The notes under the pieces are model-generated. The model saw only the letters and a program-made list of their open reading frames with translations. It was not told the origin of the DNA and ran no database searches. Made by a program: the position numbers and the translations under genes. A DNA stretch of 64,000 nucleotides from Spongisporangium articulatum (GTDB lineage: Bacteria > Actinomycetota > Actinomycetes > Actinomycetales > Kineosporiaceae). Positions 24,452 through 33,172 of the stretch are shown here, in pieces. The DNA is taken from NCBI RefSeq assembly GCF_044465595.1, contig NZ_JBITLV010000004.1:248001-312000 (forward strand), given 5' to 3'. How positions within the stretch are numbered: position 1 is the stretch's first letter; every line of letters begins with the position of its first letter.

Positions 24452-24985
24452 CTACGGGCGGACGAGTTCACCGGCCAGCACGTCCATCAGCAGCCCGTCG
24501 CGCCAGACGCCCTCGGGCGAGCGCTCGTACTGGCGCATCACCCCGCACGGCTGGAAGCCCACGGCCGTGTAGGTCGCGATCGCCGCGGCGTTCTCAGCGC
24601 AGGGGTCGATCACCACCCGGTGATGGCCCCGGACGTCGAACAGGTGGGCCGCGACCGTGGCCACCACCTCGCGGCCGTAGCCCTGCCCGTGCACCGCGGG
24701 GTCGAGGAACAGGTCGATGCCGCCGTGGTGGTACATCGGGTCGTTCTCCTCGTAGAACTGCACGTAGCCGATCACCCGGTCGCCGAGCAGCACCGTGTAG
24801 GGGACGGTCTCGTCGTCGGTGTCGAAGGGGAAGTCCGGCTCCGGGGTGGACCACCAGGCGTGCACCTCGGGGGTCCGGACGATCCTCTGCAGCGCCTCGA
24901 CGTGGTCGCCGGTGACGGCGGCCAGCGTGACCCGCGGACCGTCGATCCGGGCGACGGGTGGCGGGTGGGGTGACGTCGTCGGCAT
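24452..24985 (-). CDS. GNAT acetyltransferase, AAC(6')/RimJ-like
   Basis: A 177-residue GCN5-related N-acetyltransferase. The acetyl-CoA pyrophosphate loop is HGQGYGREVV, preceded by DLFLDP and followed by VIDPCAENAAAIATYTAVGFQPCGV, resembling the aminoglycoside 6'-N-acetyltransferase-like group. WSTPEPDFPFDTDDETVPY is typical of that group's substrate side. Its substrate cannot be stated. It converges on glmS with only 3 nt between stops. ATG 24985 was chosen because residues upstream show no homology. Confidence 0.82.
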   Translation of the reverse strand: MPTTSPHPPPVARIDGPRVTLAAVTGDHVEALQRIVRTPEVHAWWSTPEPDFPFDTDDETVPYTVLLGDRVIGYVQFYEENDPMYHHGGIDLFLDPAVHGQGYGREVVATVAAHLFDVRGHHRVVIDPCAENAAAIATYTAVGFQPCGVMRQYERSPEGVWRDGLLMDVLAGELVRP

Positions 24986-25041
24986 GACCGCATGGTGACG
25001 TGCCCGGGCGCTCCCGGCGACCGGTGGACGGCCGGGCGGGT

Positions 25042-25866
25042 TCAGGCGGCGGTGCGCTCGAAGAACCGGCGGGCGGTCGGGCGCCACTGGTGGCCGGACA
25101 GCGACGGCTCGAGCAGGGACGCCGCGACCGTGTACTTGCTGACCGACACCGGCCGCACCCCGACGTCCAGCAGGATCCGGTCGGCGTGCGAGGGGCGCAG
25201 CCCGCCCTTCGTCTCCACCAGGACATGGTCGGGCCGCATCCGCACGACCCGGCCGCCGAGGCTGGCCACGAGCCCGCCGTCGATCGTGAGCCGGGTGGCC
25301 TCCCCGAGGTTGCACAGCGTGGCCCGGGCGTAGTCGATCCGGACGCCGGGTCGCAGCCCGTCGACGTCGACCTGCAGGTCCTGGGCGGCGGCCCGCTCGA
25401 GCAGGAAGTCACGGGCCTCGGGCGTGAGTCCGCCGAAGGCGGTCGCGGGCAGCTCCAGGGCCTCCTTCACGGTGAAGCCGCGCCCGTCCTTGGTCTTCAG
25501 CTCCAGACGGCACAGGTCGTCCTCGAGGTACGTCCGGGTGCGGATCTTCCAGCGCCGCCGGCGGCCCTGGGCGTGGGCGCGGAAGGACTGCCAGTCGGGG
25601 GAGTCGAAGTAGACGCTCGCGTAGGCGCTGGAGCGCCGTCCGTCGATGCCCAGGACGTGGTGGGTGCTGCGCAGCCGCTCGACGAGCACGTGCGCCGCGC
25701 GCACGTCGAGGAGGTACTTGCGGTCGACCCGGGTCTGCAGCGCGGCGACCGCACTCACCTCGGCCAGGGTCGCGGTGGCCAGGCGGCCCAGGTCGAGGGC
25801 CGCGAGCACGCGGTCGCTGTCGGGCCGGTACCCGTGGAGGGCGACGCGCTCGTCGAGCGCGGTCAT
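25042..25866 (-). CDS. VTC-domain polyphosphate polymerase-like protein
   Basis: A 274-residue protein with the VTC/CYTH tunnel fold. Diagnostic segments are LQTRVDRKYLL (first basic strand), SAYASVYFDSPD, RRRRWKIRTRTY, CRLELKTKDGRGFTVKE and VLVETKGGLRP. In yeast Vtc4 this fold polymerises inorganic polyphosphate from ATP; bacterial members are poorly studied. ATG at 25866 overlaps the stop of the DUF4956 gene by 4 bp, so the two form a coupled pair. No membrane segment of its own; the partner probably tethers it. Confidence 0.85.
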   Translation of the reverse strand: MTALDERVALHGYRPDSDRVLAALDLGRLATATLAEVSAVAALQTRVDRKYLLDVRAAHVLVERLRSTHHVLGIDGRRSSAYASVYFDSPDWQSFRAHAQGRRRRWKIRTRTYLEDDLCRLELKTKDGRGFTVKEALELPATAFGGLTPEARDFLLERAAAQDLQVDVDGLRPGVRIDYARATLCNLGEATRLTIDGGLVASLGGRVVRMRPDHVLVETKGGLRPSHADRILLDVGVRPVSVSKYTVAASLLEPSLSGHQWRPTARRFFERTAA

Positions 25867-26537
25867 GCCGCGCCCGTCTCGCCGGCGGAGGCCTCGCGGG
25901 GCCGGGCGAGCGCCGGCCAGGCCCCCACGGAGCCGCCGGTGCGGAAGGTCGCCGCCACCCGGGTGGTCTCGCGGACGAAGTCGACCTCCTCGATCTCGAG
26001 GTCGACCACCGTCACGCCGAGCCGGGCGGCGACGTCGGCGCGCACGGCCGCCGGGCCGGGGTAGAGCCGGTCCAGGACGACGACGGTCCGGGACGTCTGC
26101 GGGGGCTGCCACCGGGGGTGGTCGGCCGCCGCCGTGACCAGGGTCAGCAGGCCGACCAGGCTGACCGTGACCCACAGCGGCAGGGCCAGCAGCCCGCAGA
26201 CCAGCCCCACGACGATGACCAGGAACGCGTAGGCCATGTCGGCCGAGGTGAACGAGGCGCTGCGCAGGCGGATCAAGGACAGCACGCCGAACAGGCCGAA
26301 CCCCGCCCCGGCGGTGAAGGCGTCTCCCGAGATGGCTACCAGCACCGCGAACAGGCCCAGGTTGAGCACGGTCAGCGCGAACATCATCTCGGCGTCGGAG
26401 CGGCGCCGGCGGTAGGCGAAACCGACGAGCGCGACCAGGGCGAGCACGTCGACGAGGAGGTGGGTCAGCAGCGGACCCGCCGTCACGCCGTTCGTCGCGC
26501 CGGCGGCCAGCCCGGCGGCGAGGTGGGGAACGGGCAC
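25863..26537 (-). CDS. DUF4956 membrane protein
   Basis: A 224-residue protein with four or five membrane segments (LLVDVLALVALVGFAY, MMFALTVLNLGLFAVLVAI, MAYAFLVIVVGLVCGLLAL, LWVTVSLVGLLTLVTA). The conserved loop FGLFGVLSLIRLRSASFTSADMAY is present, then a soluble C-terminal domain. DUF4956 proteins are repeatedly encoded next to VTC-domain proteins, as here, and may form a polyphosphate-synthesising/translocating complex. First gene of the two-gene operon. Confidence 0.85.
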   Translation of the reverse strand: MPVPHLAAGLAAGATNGVTAGPLLTHLLVDVLALVALVGFAYRRRRSDAEMMFALTVLNLGLFAVLVAISGDAFTAGAGFGLFGVLSLIRLRSASFTSADMAYAFLVIVVGLVCGLLALPLWVTVSLVGLLTLVTAAADHPRWQPPQTSRTVVVLDRLYPGPAAVRADVAARLGVTVVDLEIEEVDFVRETTRVAATFRTGGSVGAWPALARPREASAGETGAA

Positions 26538-26729
26538 GAGTCATCCCTCCTGTCGTGGGCCGGAGCCGTCGTCGACGGCGGTGCGCAACCCCCGAGCGTC
26601 CCCCTCGACACCCGTAGTTACCCGCGCGTTAACCAATCGGGATGAAGAACAGGATGGGCGCTCGGGTCCGATCCCGCACGTCGTTGGATGTGTTTCGTGA
26701 CACATCGACCCAGGGGCCAAGATGGGTTC

Positions 26730-28256
26730 GTGCAGCTTGAGCAGGACCGACGGCCCGCCGTGGCGGCCCACTCCGTGGCCGCCGTCCGGGCGGCTGAGGG
26801 GGCGGCGCTCGCCGGGCTTCCGCCGGGTGCGCCGGATGCGCTGATGCAGCAGGCGGCCACCGCGGTGGCGGTCACGGCCGCCCGGGCATTGCGGGAGGCG
26901 ACGGGCGGGATCGCCGGGCGGGCCGCCGTCCTGCTGGTCGGCTCGGGCGACAACGGTGGGGACGCGCTGTGGGCCGGGGTGCGGCTGCGGCGTCGCGGCG
27001 TCGCGGTCACGGCGCTGCTGAGCGCCGACACGGCGCATCCCGCGGGGCTCGCGGCGGTGCGCGTGGCGGGTGCCCGGGTGCTGCGGGTGTCCTCGCCGCC
27101 CTCGGCGACCGACCTGGCGCCGCTGGCGGCCGCGGACCTGGTGATCGACGGGCTGGTCGGGCTGGGCGGGCGTCCGGGCCTGCGGGAGCCGGCCACGTCC
27201 CTGGTCGACCGGATCCCCGCGTCGGCGGTCGTGGTGGCGGTGGACGTGCCGAGCGGTGTCGACGTCGACTCCGGCGCCCTGCCGGGCCCTCACGTGCAGG
27301 CCGACGTCACCGTGACCCTGGGCGCCGCCAAACGGTGCCTCCTGCTGCCGCCCGCCTCGACCGCGGCGGGCCGCGTCGAGGTGTTCGACCTCGGTTTCGA
27401 CGTGCCGCCCGCGCCGCTGCGGCGCCTGGACGCGGCGGGGGTGGGGGCGCTGTGGCCCGTGCCCGCCCCAGGGGCGGACAAGTACCGCCGCGGTGTTCTC
27501 GGCATGGTCGCCGGGTCGGCCGGCTACCCGGGCGCGGCCGTGCTCGCCACGTCCGGCGCGGTGCGGGCCGGGGTCGGGATGCTCCGCTACGTCGGCCCGG
27601 ACGACGCCACGCGGGCCGTGCGCTCGGCCCACCCGGAGGTGGTGGCGGGGGCCGGGCGGGTCCAGGCGTGGGCCCTCGGTTCGGGGGTGAACCCCGACGC
27701 GGACGACGACCAGCCCGCCGCGATCCGCTCGGCGCTGGACTCGGGCCTGCCGTGCCTGCTCGACGCGGGTGCGCTCGAGGTGTGGGCGGCCGGGGTGCAC
27801 CGCGACCCCGACGACGCCTCCGACCGGCTGCTGCTCACCCCGCACGCCGGTGAGCTCGCCTCGCTCCTGGGCACTCTCGGCCTGCCCCGGGAGCGGGCGG
27901 ACGTGGAGGAACGGCCCTTCGAGCACGCCCACGCCGCCGCCGAGCTGACCGGGGCCTGCGTGCTGCTGAAGGGCGCCACCACCCTGGTGGTCACCCCCGA
28001 CGGTGAGGCGCGCAGCCAGGCCGAGGCGCCGGCGTGGCTCGCGACCGCGGGCGCCGGGGACGTCCTGGCCGGGGTGGCGGGCGCGCTGCTGGCGGGCGGC
28101 GTCCGGCCCCTCGACGCGGGCGCCGCGGCCGCCTGGGTGCACGGTCGCGCGGCCACCCTCGCGTCCCGGGCCGCCGGGGGAGGCGGTGGCCCGATCGCCG
28201 CCTCCGACGTCGCCGCGCACGTCCCCGCCGCGGTCGCCGAGGCCCTCGCCCCCTGA
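26730..28256 (+). CDS. nnrD: Bifunctional NAD(P)HX epimerase/dehydratase
   Basis: Repairs hydrated NAD(P)H. The 508-residue protein from GTG 26730 has an N-terminal epimerase domain (residues ~5-210: SVAAVRAAEGAAL, VLLVGSGDNGGDALW, VVVAVDVPSGVDVDSG). A C-terminal ADP-dependent dehydratase domain of the ribokinase fold follows (KYRRGVLGMVAGSAGYPGAAVL, TPHAGELASLLG, VLLKGATTLVV, TAGAGDVLAGV). The fused layout is normal in bacteria. In-frame GTG codons upstream (26697) would add residues without homology. Monocistronic. Confidence 0.94.
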   Translation: MQLEQDRRPAVAAHSVAAVRAAEGAALAGLPPGAPDALMQQAATAVAVTAARALREATGGIAGRAAVLLVGSGDNGGDALWAGVRLRRRGVAVTALLSADTAHPAGLAAVRVAGARVLRVSSPPSATDLAPLAAADLVIDGLVGLGGRPGLREPATSLVDRIPASAVVVAVDVPSGVDVDSGALPGPHVQADVTVTLGAAKRCLLLPPASTAAGRVEVFDLGFDVPPAPLRRLDAAGVGALWPVPAPGADKYRRGVLGMVAGSAGYPGAAVLATSGAVRAGVGMLRYVGPDDATRAVRSAHPEVVAGAGRVQAWALGSGVNPDADDDQPAAIRSALDSGLPCLLDAGALEVWAAGVHRDPDDASDRLLLTPHAGELASLLGTLGLPRERADVEERPFEHAHAAAELTGACVLLKGATTLVVTPDGEARSQAEAPAWLATAGAGDVLAGVAGALLAGGVRPLDAGAAAAWVHGRAATLASRAAGGGGGPIAASDVAAHVPAAVAEALAP

Positions 28257-28346
28257 CGCCGATCGGGCGAGCGTTCTCGGATCGGCCACCGTGCGGTGGG
28301 GGTGGCAGGCGTGATGGCAGCGAACCCGCCGGAAGCCGTGACGTTC

Positions 28347-28490
28347 GCTGCCATCAGCGCTGCCATCAGCGCTGCCATCAGCGCTGCCATCAGCGATGCC
28401 ATCAGCGCTGCCATCAGCGCTGCCATCAGCGCTGCCATCAGCGATGCCATCAGCGATGCCATCAGCGATGCCGTCAGCGATGCCGTCAGG
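28347..28490 (+). repeat. 12-bp minisatellite, 12 units
   Basis: Twelve perfect-phase copies of a 12-bp unit, GCTGCCATCAGC, run without gaps. Variants GATGCC (units 5, 9-12) and GCCGTC (units 11-12) cluster at the 3' end. All frames are open through it, since 12 is a multiple of 3: plus-strand frames would read AISA or RCHQ repeats, and the minus strand LMAA repeats. The surrounding gap, 28257-28661, has no convincing gene; a 70-codon frame from 28296 spans the array but lacks a good ribosome-binding site. Confidence 0.95.
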
Positions 28491-28661
28491 ATCCGCGGAG
28501 CGGACTGAAGGATCCGGTCGTCATCGGTGCACGCTCGTTGCAGTCAGCCCTGCGGATCGCCCTGTGATCAAGATCCCGGGTGGGTGGGCACAACCGCGGT
28601 TGATCCCGCCCGATCGCACCTGCGGGCTCGGGCATGATGGGCGCCCGCAGAGGGGGATCAC

Positions 28662-28898
28662 GTGACACGACGGGGAAGTGCGCTGCTGGTCGGCGTCCTG
28701 CTGACAGTGGCGCTCCTGGGCAACCGGCAGGCGATGAGTGACACCTGGCAGGAGTGGTACGGGCCGAAGGTCCAGGCCGCCATGTCGGCGCAGGACTTTC
28801 CCGACGGTCCACTGGCCCGCCGTCGTGACGCGTCGGGTGTGTGGACGGGCTACGCCGCCAACCACGGCCATGCCTACACCGTGAAGATCACCGGCTGA
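28662..28898 (+). CDS. Small secreted or membrane-anchored protein
   Basis: A 78-residue protein of unknown family. The GTG start is preceded by AGAGGGGGAT at good spacing. Residues 1-20 (TRRGSALLVGVLLTVALLG) form a signal peptide or anchor; the rest is soluble and contains three Trp residues (DTWQEWYGP, GVWTGY), possibly a small extracytoplasmic domain. No signal-peptidase II Cys is present. Its stop codon lies in the arm of a palindromic element shared with the convergent amidohydrolase gene. Confidence 0.65.
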   Translation: MTRRGSALLVGVLLTVALLGNRQAMSDTWQEWYGPKVQAAMSAQDFPDGPLARRRDASGVWTGYAANHGHAYTVKITG

Positions 28899-28950
28899 GT
28901 GCACTCATTGCGGGTGGAACCGCGAATCCCGGCACCCTTTCAGCGATCTT
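28884..28950. repeat. ~70-nt palindromic 3'-end element (copy 1)
   Basis: Outer arms AAGATCACCGGCTGA (28884-28898) and TTTCAGCGATCTT (28938-28950) are imperfectly complementary, with GGTGGAACCGCGAATCCC between. The left arm includes the TGA of the small secreted protein, and the right arm includes the TGA of the minus-strand amidohydrolase. It resembles the elements at 34213, 45122 and 46164 and probably terminates both transcripts. Confidence 0.6.
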
Positions 28951-30565
28951 GATGGACCACCCGGCCCGCGGCGACCGTCAACTCGACCCGGGTCTCGGCC
29001 AGCGCCTCCGCGAGATCGGACGCGGCGAAGAGGTCTGAGCTCAGCACGGCCAGGTCGGCGCGCGACCCGGCGCGCAGCACGCCCGCGTCGTCGTCGTGGC
29101 ACGCGAACGCCGACCCCGCGGTGAAGGCCGTCAACGCCTGCTCCAGGGTCAGCGCCTCCTCGGGCAGGAACGGTGCCGCCGCACCGTGTTCCGAGCGATG
29201 CACGGCCACGTCGATCTGCGCCAGCGGCGCGGGCGTCGACACCGGCCAGTCCGAACCCATCGCCAACCGCGCCCCGGCGGCGGCCAGCGACCCGAACGGG
29301 TACTGCTGCGCCGAGCGTTCCGGCCCGAGGAACGGCAGCGTCAGCTCGGTCATCGGCGGCTCGTACTGCGCCCACAGCGCCTGGCAGTTCGGCACCGCGC
29401 CGAGCGCCGCGAACCGCGCGACGTCGTCCGGGTGCACCACCTGCAGGTGGGCCAGCGTGTGCCGGTTCGCGCCCGGCGACCCGTTGCGCGCCGCTGCCAC
29501 CTCGACCGCGTCCAGTCCCACCCGCACGGCCCGGTCACCGAGCGCGTGGAAGTGGACCTGGAAGCCCAGCGCGTCGAGTCGGGTGACCGCCTCCGTCACC
29601 ACCCCGGGTTCGACGTACAACCGCCCGGCATGGTCGCCGTCGTGGACGTGCAGGTACGGCGCGAGCATCGCCGCCGAGTGGTTCTCGACCACCCCGTCCA
29701 GCATGATCTTCACGGTCCGGACCACCAGTCGCTCGCGCCCGCCCGCCTCGCCGCGGGCCGCCACGAACCCGTCGATCTGTTCCAGTCCCCGCGTCCGCTC
29801 CCACCACAGCGCCGCCGACACGCGCGCGGTGAGGCGGCCGTCGTCCGCCAGGTCCTCGTAGGCGCTCAGGAGTTCGGGCGTCACCCAGGCGTCCTGCCAG
29901 CCGGTGATCCCCAACGAGTGCAGGAACTCCTGGGCCACCAGCAGCGCAGCCTCGCGCTCGACCGGTGTGGGCCCGGGCACGAACCGGGCCTCGAAGGCGT
30001 ACGCGGCGCCCTCGTACAACCGCCCGGTCGGCGTGCCGTCGCCGTCGCGCTCGTACCACCCGCCGGCCGGGTCGGGCGTGTCCGCCGTGATCCCCGCCCG
30101 CCGCAGCGCCGCCGTGTTCACCCAGGCCTCGTGCACGCTCGCGTTCAGCAGGAACACCGGCCGGTCGGGCACCACGTCGTCGAGGAGCGCGGCGCTCGGC
30201 GGCACGCCGTCCAGACCCGTGATCTCCCAGCCGCTGCCGTACACCCACGGCCGGTCCGGGTGGGCCCGCGCGTAGGCCCGGACGGCGCCGAGCACCGCCG
30301 CGAGGCCGCTCACCTCGTGCAGGTCGCAGGTCAGGCGGAACCGCCCGCCGAAGGACGGGTGCACGTGGGCGTCATGGAACCCCGGGACGACGAGCCGCCC
30401 GGGGGCCTCGACGCGGCGGGTGCGCGGCCCGGCCAGGGCGGCCACGTCGTCCGCCGGTCCCACCGCGACCACCCGGTCCCCGGAGACGGCGAGCGCCTCG
30501 GCCCAGGGCGTCGCCGCGTCGCCCGTCCAGATCCGGGCGTCGGAGACGATCAGGTCGGCGGGCAC
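28940..30565 (-). CDS. YtcJ-like amidohydrolase
   Basis: A 541-residue metal-dependent hydrolase of the amidohydrolase superfamily. The HxH metal motif is GFHDAHVHPSFGG, the HFHALGDRAVR segment follows later, and GSDWPVSTPAPLAQID carries the catalytic Asp. It ends with the usual composite beta-sandwich (LRAGSRADLAVLSSDLF). Length and motifs fit the YtcJ group, whose substrates are mostly unknown. No signal peptide. GTG start; an 18-bp perfect hairpin lies 17 nt before it in the leader. Confidence 0.88.
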   Translation of the reverse strand: MPADLIVSDARIWTGDAATPWAEALAVSGDRVVAVGPADDVAALAGPRTRRVEAPGRLVVPGFHDAHVHPSFGGRFRLTCDLHEVSGLAAVLGAVRAYARAHPDRPWVYGSGWEITGLDGVPPSAALLDDVVPDRPVFLLNASVHEAWVNTAALRRAGITADTPDPAGGWYERDGDGTPTGRLYEGAAYAFEARFVPGPTPVEREAALLVAQEFLHSLGITGWQDAWVTPELLSAYEDLADDGRLTARVSAALWWERTRGLEQIDGFVAARGEAGGRERLVVRTVKIMLDGVVENHSAAMLAPYLHVHDGDHAGRLYVEPGVVTEAVTRLDALGFQVHFHALGDRAVRVGLDAVEVAAARNGSPGANRHTLAHLQVVHPDDVARFAALGAVPNCQALWAQYEPPMTELTLPFLGPERSAQQYPFGSLAAAGARLAMGSDWPVSTPAPLAQIDVAVHRSEHGAAAPFLPEEALTLEQALTAFTAGSAFACHDDDAGVLRAGSRADLAVLSSDLFAASDLAEALAETRVELTVAAGRVVHQDR

Positions 30566-30581
30566 GGGCTAAGCCTCGCAC

Positions 30582-30622
30582 CGGGAAGGACCGCGGTCAG
30601 GTGGTGACCGCGGTCCTTCCCG
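30582..30622. promoter_or_regulatory. Perfect 18-bp hairpin in divergent promoter region
   Basis: An 18-nt arm at 30582-30599, beginning CGGGAAGGACCGCGG, is perfectly repeated inverted at 30605-30622 with a 5-nt loop. It occupies the 103-bp region between the divergent amidohydrolase and alr genes, so it is not a normal 3' terminator. On the minus strand it would be a leader hairpin just upstream of the amidohydrolase ribosome-binding site. Confidence 0.75.
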
Positions 30623-30668
30623 ATCTCCGGGTGACGCGACGCGAGCCGGTCTGCGAGAGACTGACCCC

Positions 30669-31871
30669 GTGACCGGCCCAGAGATCGAGAAGGCGATCGA
30701 GACCGCGCTGCCGCCCGGAGCCCCCGCCGCGGCGGTCGTCGACCTGGCCGCCATCAGGCACAACGTCGCCTCGCTGGGGGCCCGCGCGGGGGCTCCCGTG
30801 ATGGCCGTGGTCAAGGCCGACGCCTACGGGCACGGGCTGTTGCCCTGCGCCCGGGCCGCCGTCGAGGGCGGCGCCACCTGGCTCGGGGTGGCCCAGCTGG
30901 CCGAGGCCCTCGAGCTGCGCCGGGCCGGGATCACCGCGCCCGTCCTGGCCTGGCTGACCGTGCCCGGGGACGCCTTCGCCGAGGCCGTCGAGCGGGGCGT
31001 CGACCTGGCCGTCAGCGCGCCGTGGGCGCTCGCCGAGATCGCCGCGGCCGCCCGCGCGACGGGCCGCACCGCGCGGATCCAGCTGAAGGTCGACACCGGG
31101 CTGAACCGCAACGGCGTGACCGTCCCCGACTTCCCCGACCTGCTCGAGGCGGCCCTGAAGCTGGAGGCCGAGGAGGTCGTGCGGGTCGCCGGGCTGTTCA
31201 GCCACTACGCCTGGGCCGACGCGCCGCGGCACCCGACGGTGGCCCGGCAGACCGACCTGTTCACCGAGGCCGTGGCCCTGGCCGAGGCCCGGGGCGCGCG
31301 GCTGGAGGTCCGGCACCTGGCCAACTCGGCGGCCACGCTGACCAACCCGGCGGCCTCGTTCGACCTGGTCCGGCCCGGGTTGGCGGTCTACGGGCTGTCG
31401 CCGGCCCCCGACCTCGGCAGCCCCGCCGACTTCGACCTGCGCCCGGCGATGTCGCTGCTGGCCCGGGTCGCCAACGTGAAGGGCGTCGCGGCCGGCGAGG
31501 GCATCTCGTACGGGCACGCCTACACGACCACGGCCGACACCCGCGCCGCCCTGCTGCCGGTCGGGTACGCCGACGGGCTGCCCCGGCACGCGGTCAACGA
31601 GGGCCCGGCCTGGCTGGGCGGGCGGCGGTACCGGATCGCCGGGCGGGTCTGCATGGACCAGGTCGTGCTCGATCTGGGCCGCGACCATGCCGATACAGCC
31701 GAGGTGAGCGTGGGCGACGTGGCGATCCTGTTCGGGGACGGACCCTCCGACGGCACCGGCGTGCCCACCGCCCAGGACTGGGCCGAGGTCTGCGGCACCA
31801 TCAACTACGAGATCGTCACCCGGATCGGAGCCCGGGTCCCGCGCCTCTACCTGAACGAGGGGGCGAGGTGA
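30669..31871 (+). CDS. alr: Alanine racemase
   Basis: PLP-dependent racemase producing D-alanine for peptidoglycan. The 400-residue protein has Lys49 in the PLP motif AVVKADAYGHG, the (beta/alpha)8 barrel with ARLEVRHLANSAA and RPGLAVYGLSP, and the C-terminal catalytic Tyr region EGISYGHAYTT. GTG start. It is followed by a hydrolase, tsaE and rimI, with GTGA and ATGA overlaps, an order common in actinobacteria. Confidence 0.96.
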   Translation: MTGPEIEKAIETALPPGAPAAAVVDLAAIRHNVASLGARAGAPVMAVVKADAYGHGLLPCARAAVEGGATWLGVAQLAEALELRRAGITAPVLAWLTVPGDAFAEAVERGVDLAVSAPWALAEIAAAARATGRTARIQLKVDTGLNRNGVTVPDFPDLLEAALKLEAEEVVRVAGLFSHYAWADAPRHPTVARQTDLFTEAVALAEARGARLEVRHLANSAATLTNPAASFDLVRPGLAVYGLSPAPDLGSPADFDLRPAMSLLARVANVKGVAAGEGISYGHAYTTTADTRAALLPVGYADGLPRHAVNEGPAWLGGRRYRIAGRVCMDQVVLDLGRDHADTAEVSVGDVAILFGDGPSDGTGVPTAQDWAEVCGTINYEIVTRIGARVPRLYLNEGAR

Positions 31872-33172
31872 GCCACCCGGCGAGCGGAGCGAGTGCTGAT
31901 CGGCAGCAGCCCGACCCGGCTCCCGTCGTCCGGCCCGTGTCCTCCTGGCGCCCGGACGACGGGCTGGTCGCCCTGGGCGTCGGGATCGCCGCCACCGGGC
32001 TCGGCGCCGTGCTCGGCCTGGCCGCCGAGCGGGCCGCGATGGGCCGCACCCGGGCCCCGGCGGTCGACCCGGACGGTGACGGCCGCGGCGGCCCCGCGCT
32101 CGGTTCGGTCCATGGCGAGGCCCGCATCGTGATCAGCGACGGTGTGCCGCTGCACGTGGAGGTCGACGAACCGGACGACGCCGTGCACGGCCCCGACGAG
32201 AGCCTCGCCGAGGCGCTGGTCGAGAGGCTCGGCAACCTGACCAGGAACCGGCGCCGCCCGACGATCGTGATGAGCCACGGGTACGCGCTGACCCTCGACT
32301 CGTGGCACTACCAGCGGCTCGCGCTGCGCGGCCGGTTCCGGCTGGTGCTGTGGGACCAGCGCGGGCACGGGCGGTCCGGTACCGGGCCGGCGGGCGCCTC
32401 GACGATCGACCAGATCGGCCGCGACCTGGCCGCCGTCATCGACGCGGTCGAACCGAAGGGCCCGCTGGTCCTGCTCGGGCACTCGATGGGCGGCATGACG
32501 GTGATGTCGCTGGCCGCCCAGCGCCCCGACCTGTTCCGCAAGCGGGTCCGTGGCGTCGCGCTGCTGTCCACCAGCGCCGGCGGCCTCGACAAGATGGACC
32601 TCGGGCTGGCCGGTTTCGGGCGGTTGGCGATGCGGGCCGCGCCGACCGCGGTGAAGGTGCTGGCCCGCCGGCCGGGGCTGGTCGCGCGCAGCCGCAAGCT
32701 CGGTAACGACCTCGAGACGCTGCTGGTGCGGCGCTACTCGTTCGGTTCGACGGTGCCGCCGCAGCTGGTCGCGTTCGCGGCCCGGATGATCGCCGAGACC
32801 CGGGTCGAGGTGATCTCCGACTTCCTGCCCACGTTCAGCACCCACGACAAGCGCGAGGCGCTCAGCGCGATGCGCGAGATCGAGGGCCTGGTCATGGTCG
32901 GCGACCGCGACCTGCTGATCCCGGCCGAGCAGGGCCGCGAGATCGCCGACCGGCTGCCCGAGGCGGAGTTCGTGCTGGTCCCGGAAGCCGGGCACCTCCT
33001 GCCCCTGGAGTATCCGGGACTGGTCAACGGTCACATCGAGGGCCTGCTCGAACGGGCCGGGACCGGCCGTTCGGCGCGCCGTCGGGCCCGGACCCGGCGT
33101 ACGGTGGCCCCGGCCCCGAGGGGGGCGTCGTTGAAACGGCCCACGAAGCTGACCGGAGGGAAGGCGTCATGA
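31868..33172 (+). CDS. Membrane-anchored alpha/beta-hydrolase
   Basis: A 434-residue protein. An N-terminal hydrophobic segment (LVALGVGIAATGLGAVLGLAAERAA, ~33-57) anchors it or serves as signal. The alpha/beta-hydrolase domain follows: SHGYALTLDSWHYQ oxyanion region, LLGHSMGGMT with the nucleophile Ser, Asp in MVGDRDLLIP and His in PEAGHLLPLEYP. The substrate is unknown. GTG 31868 overlaps the alr stop by 4 bp and its own stop overlaps the tsaE start by 4 bp, so it is translationally coupled in the alr operon. Confidence 0.88.
   Translation: MSHPASGASADRQQPDPAPVVRPVSSWRPDDGLVALGVGIAATGLGAVLGLAAERAAMGRTRAPAVDPDGDGRGGPALGSVHGEARIVISDGVPLHVEVDEPDDAVHGPDESLAEALVERLGNLTRNRRRPTIVMSHGYALTLDSWHYQRLALRGRFRLVLWDQRGHGRSGTGPAGASTIDQIGRDLAAVIDAVEPKGPLVLLGHSMGGMTVMSLAAQRPDLFRKRVRGVALLSTSAGGLDKMDLGLAGFGRLAMRAAPTAVKVLARRPGLVARSRKLGNDLETLLVRRYSFGSTVPPQLVAFAARMIAETRVEVISDFLPTFSTHDKREALSAMREIEGLVMVGDRDLLIPAEQGREIADRLPEAEFVLVPEAGHLLPLEYPGLVNGHIEGLLERAGTGRSARRRARTRRTVAPAPRGASLKRPTKLTGGKAS

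Noticed and set aside
28347..28490. CRISPR-like array
   Set aside because: Units are 12 bp with no spacers and no cas genes are present; it is a simple tandem repeat.
28296..28508. 70-codon frame through the minisatellite (AISA repeats)
   Set aside because: The repeat leaves all frames open, the start lacks a convincing ribosome-binding site, and the product is nearly all repeat. Kept as a repeat feature and not called as a gene.
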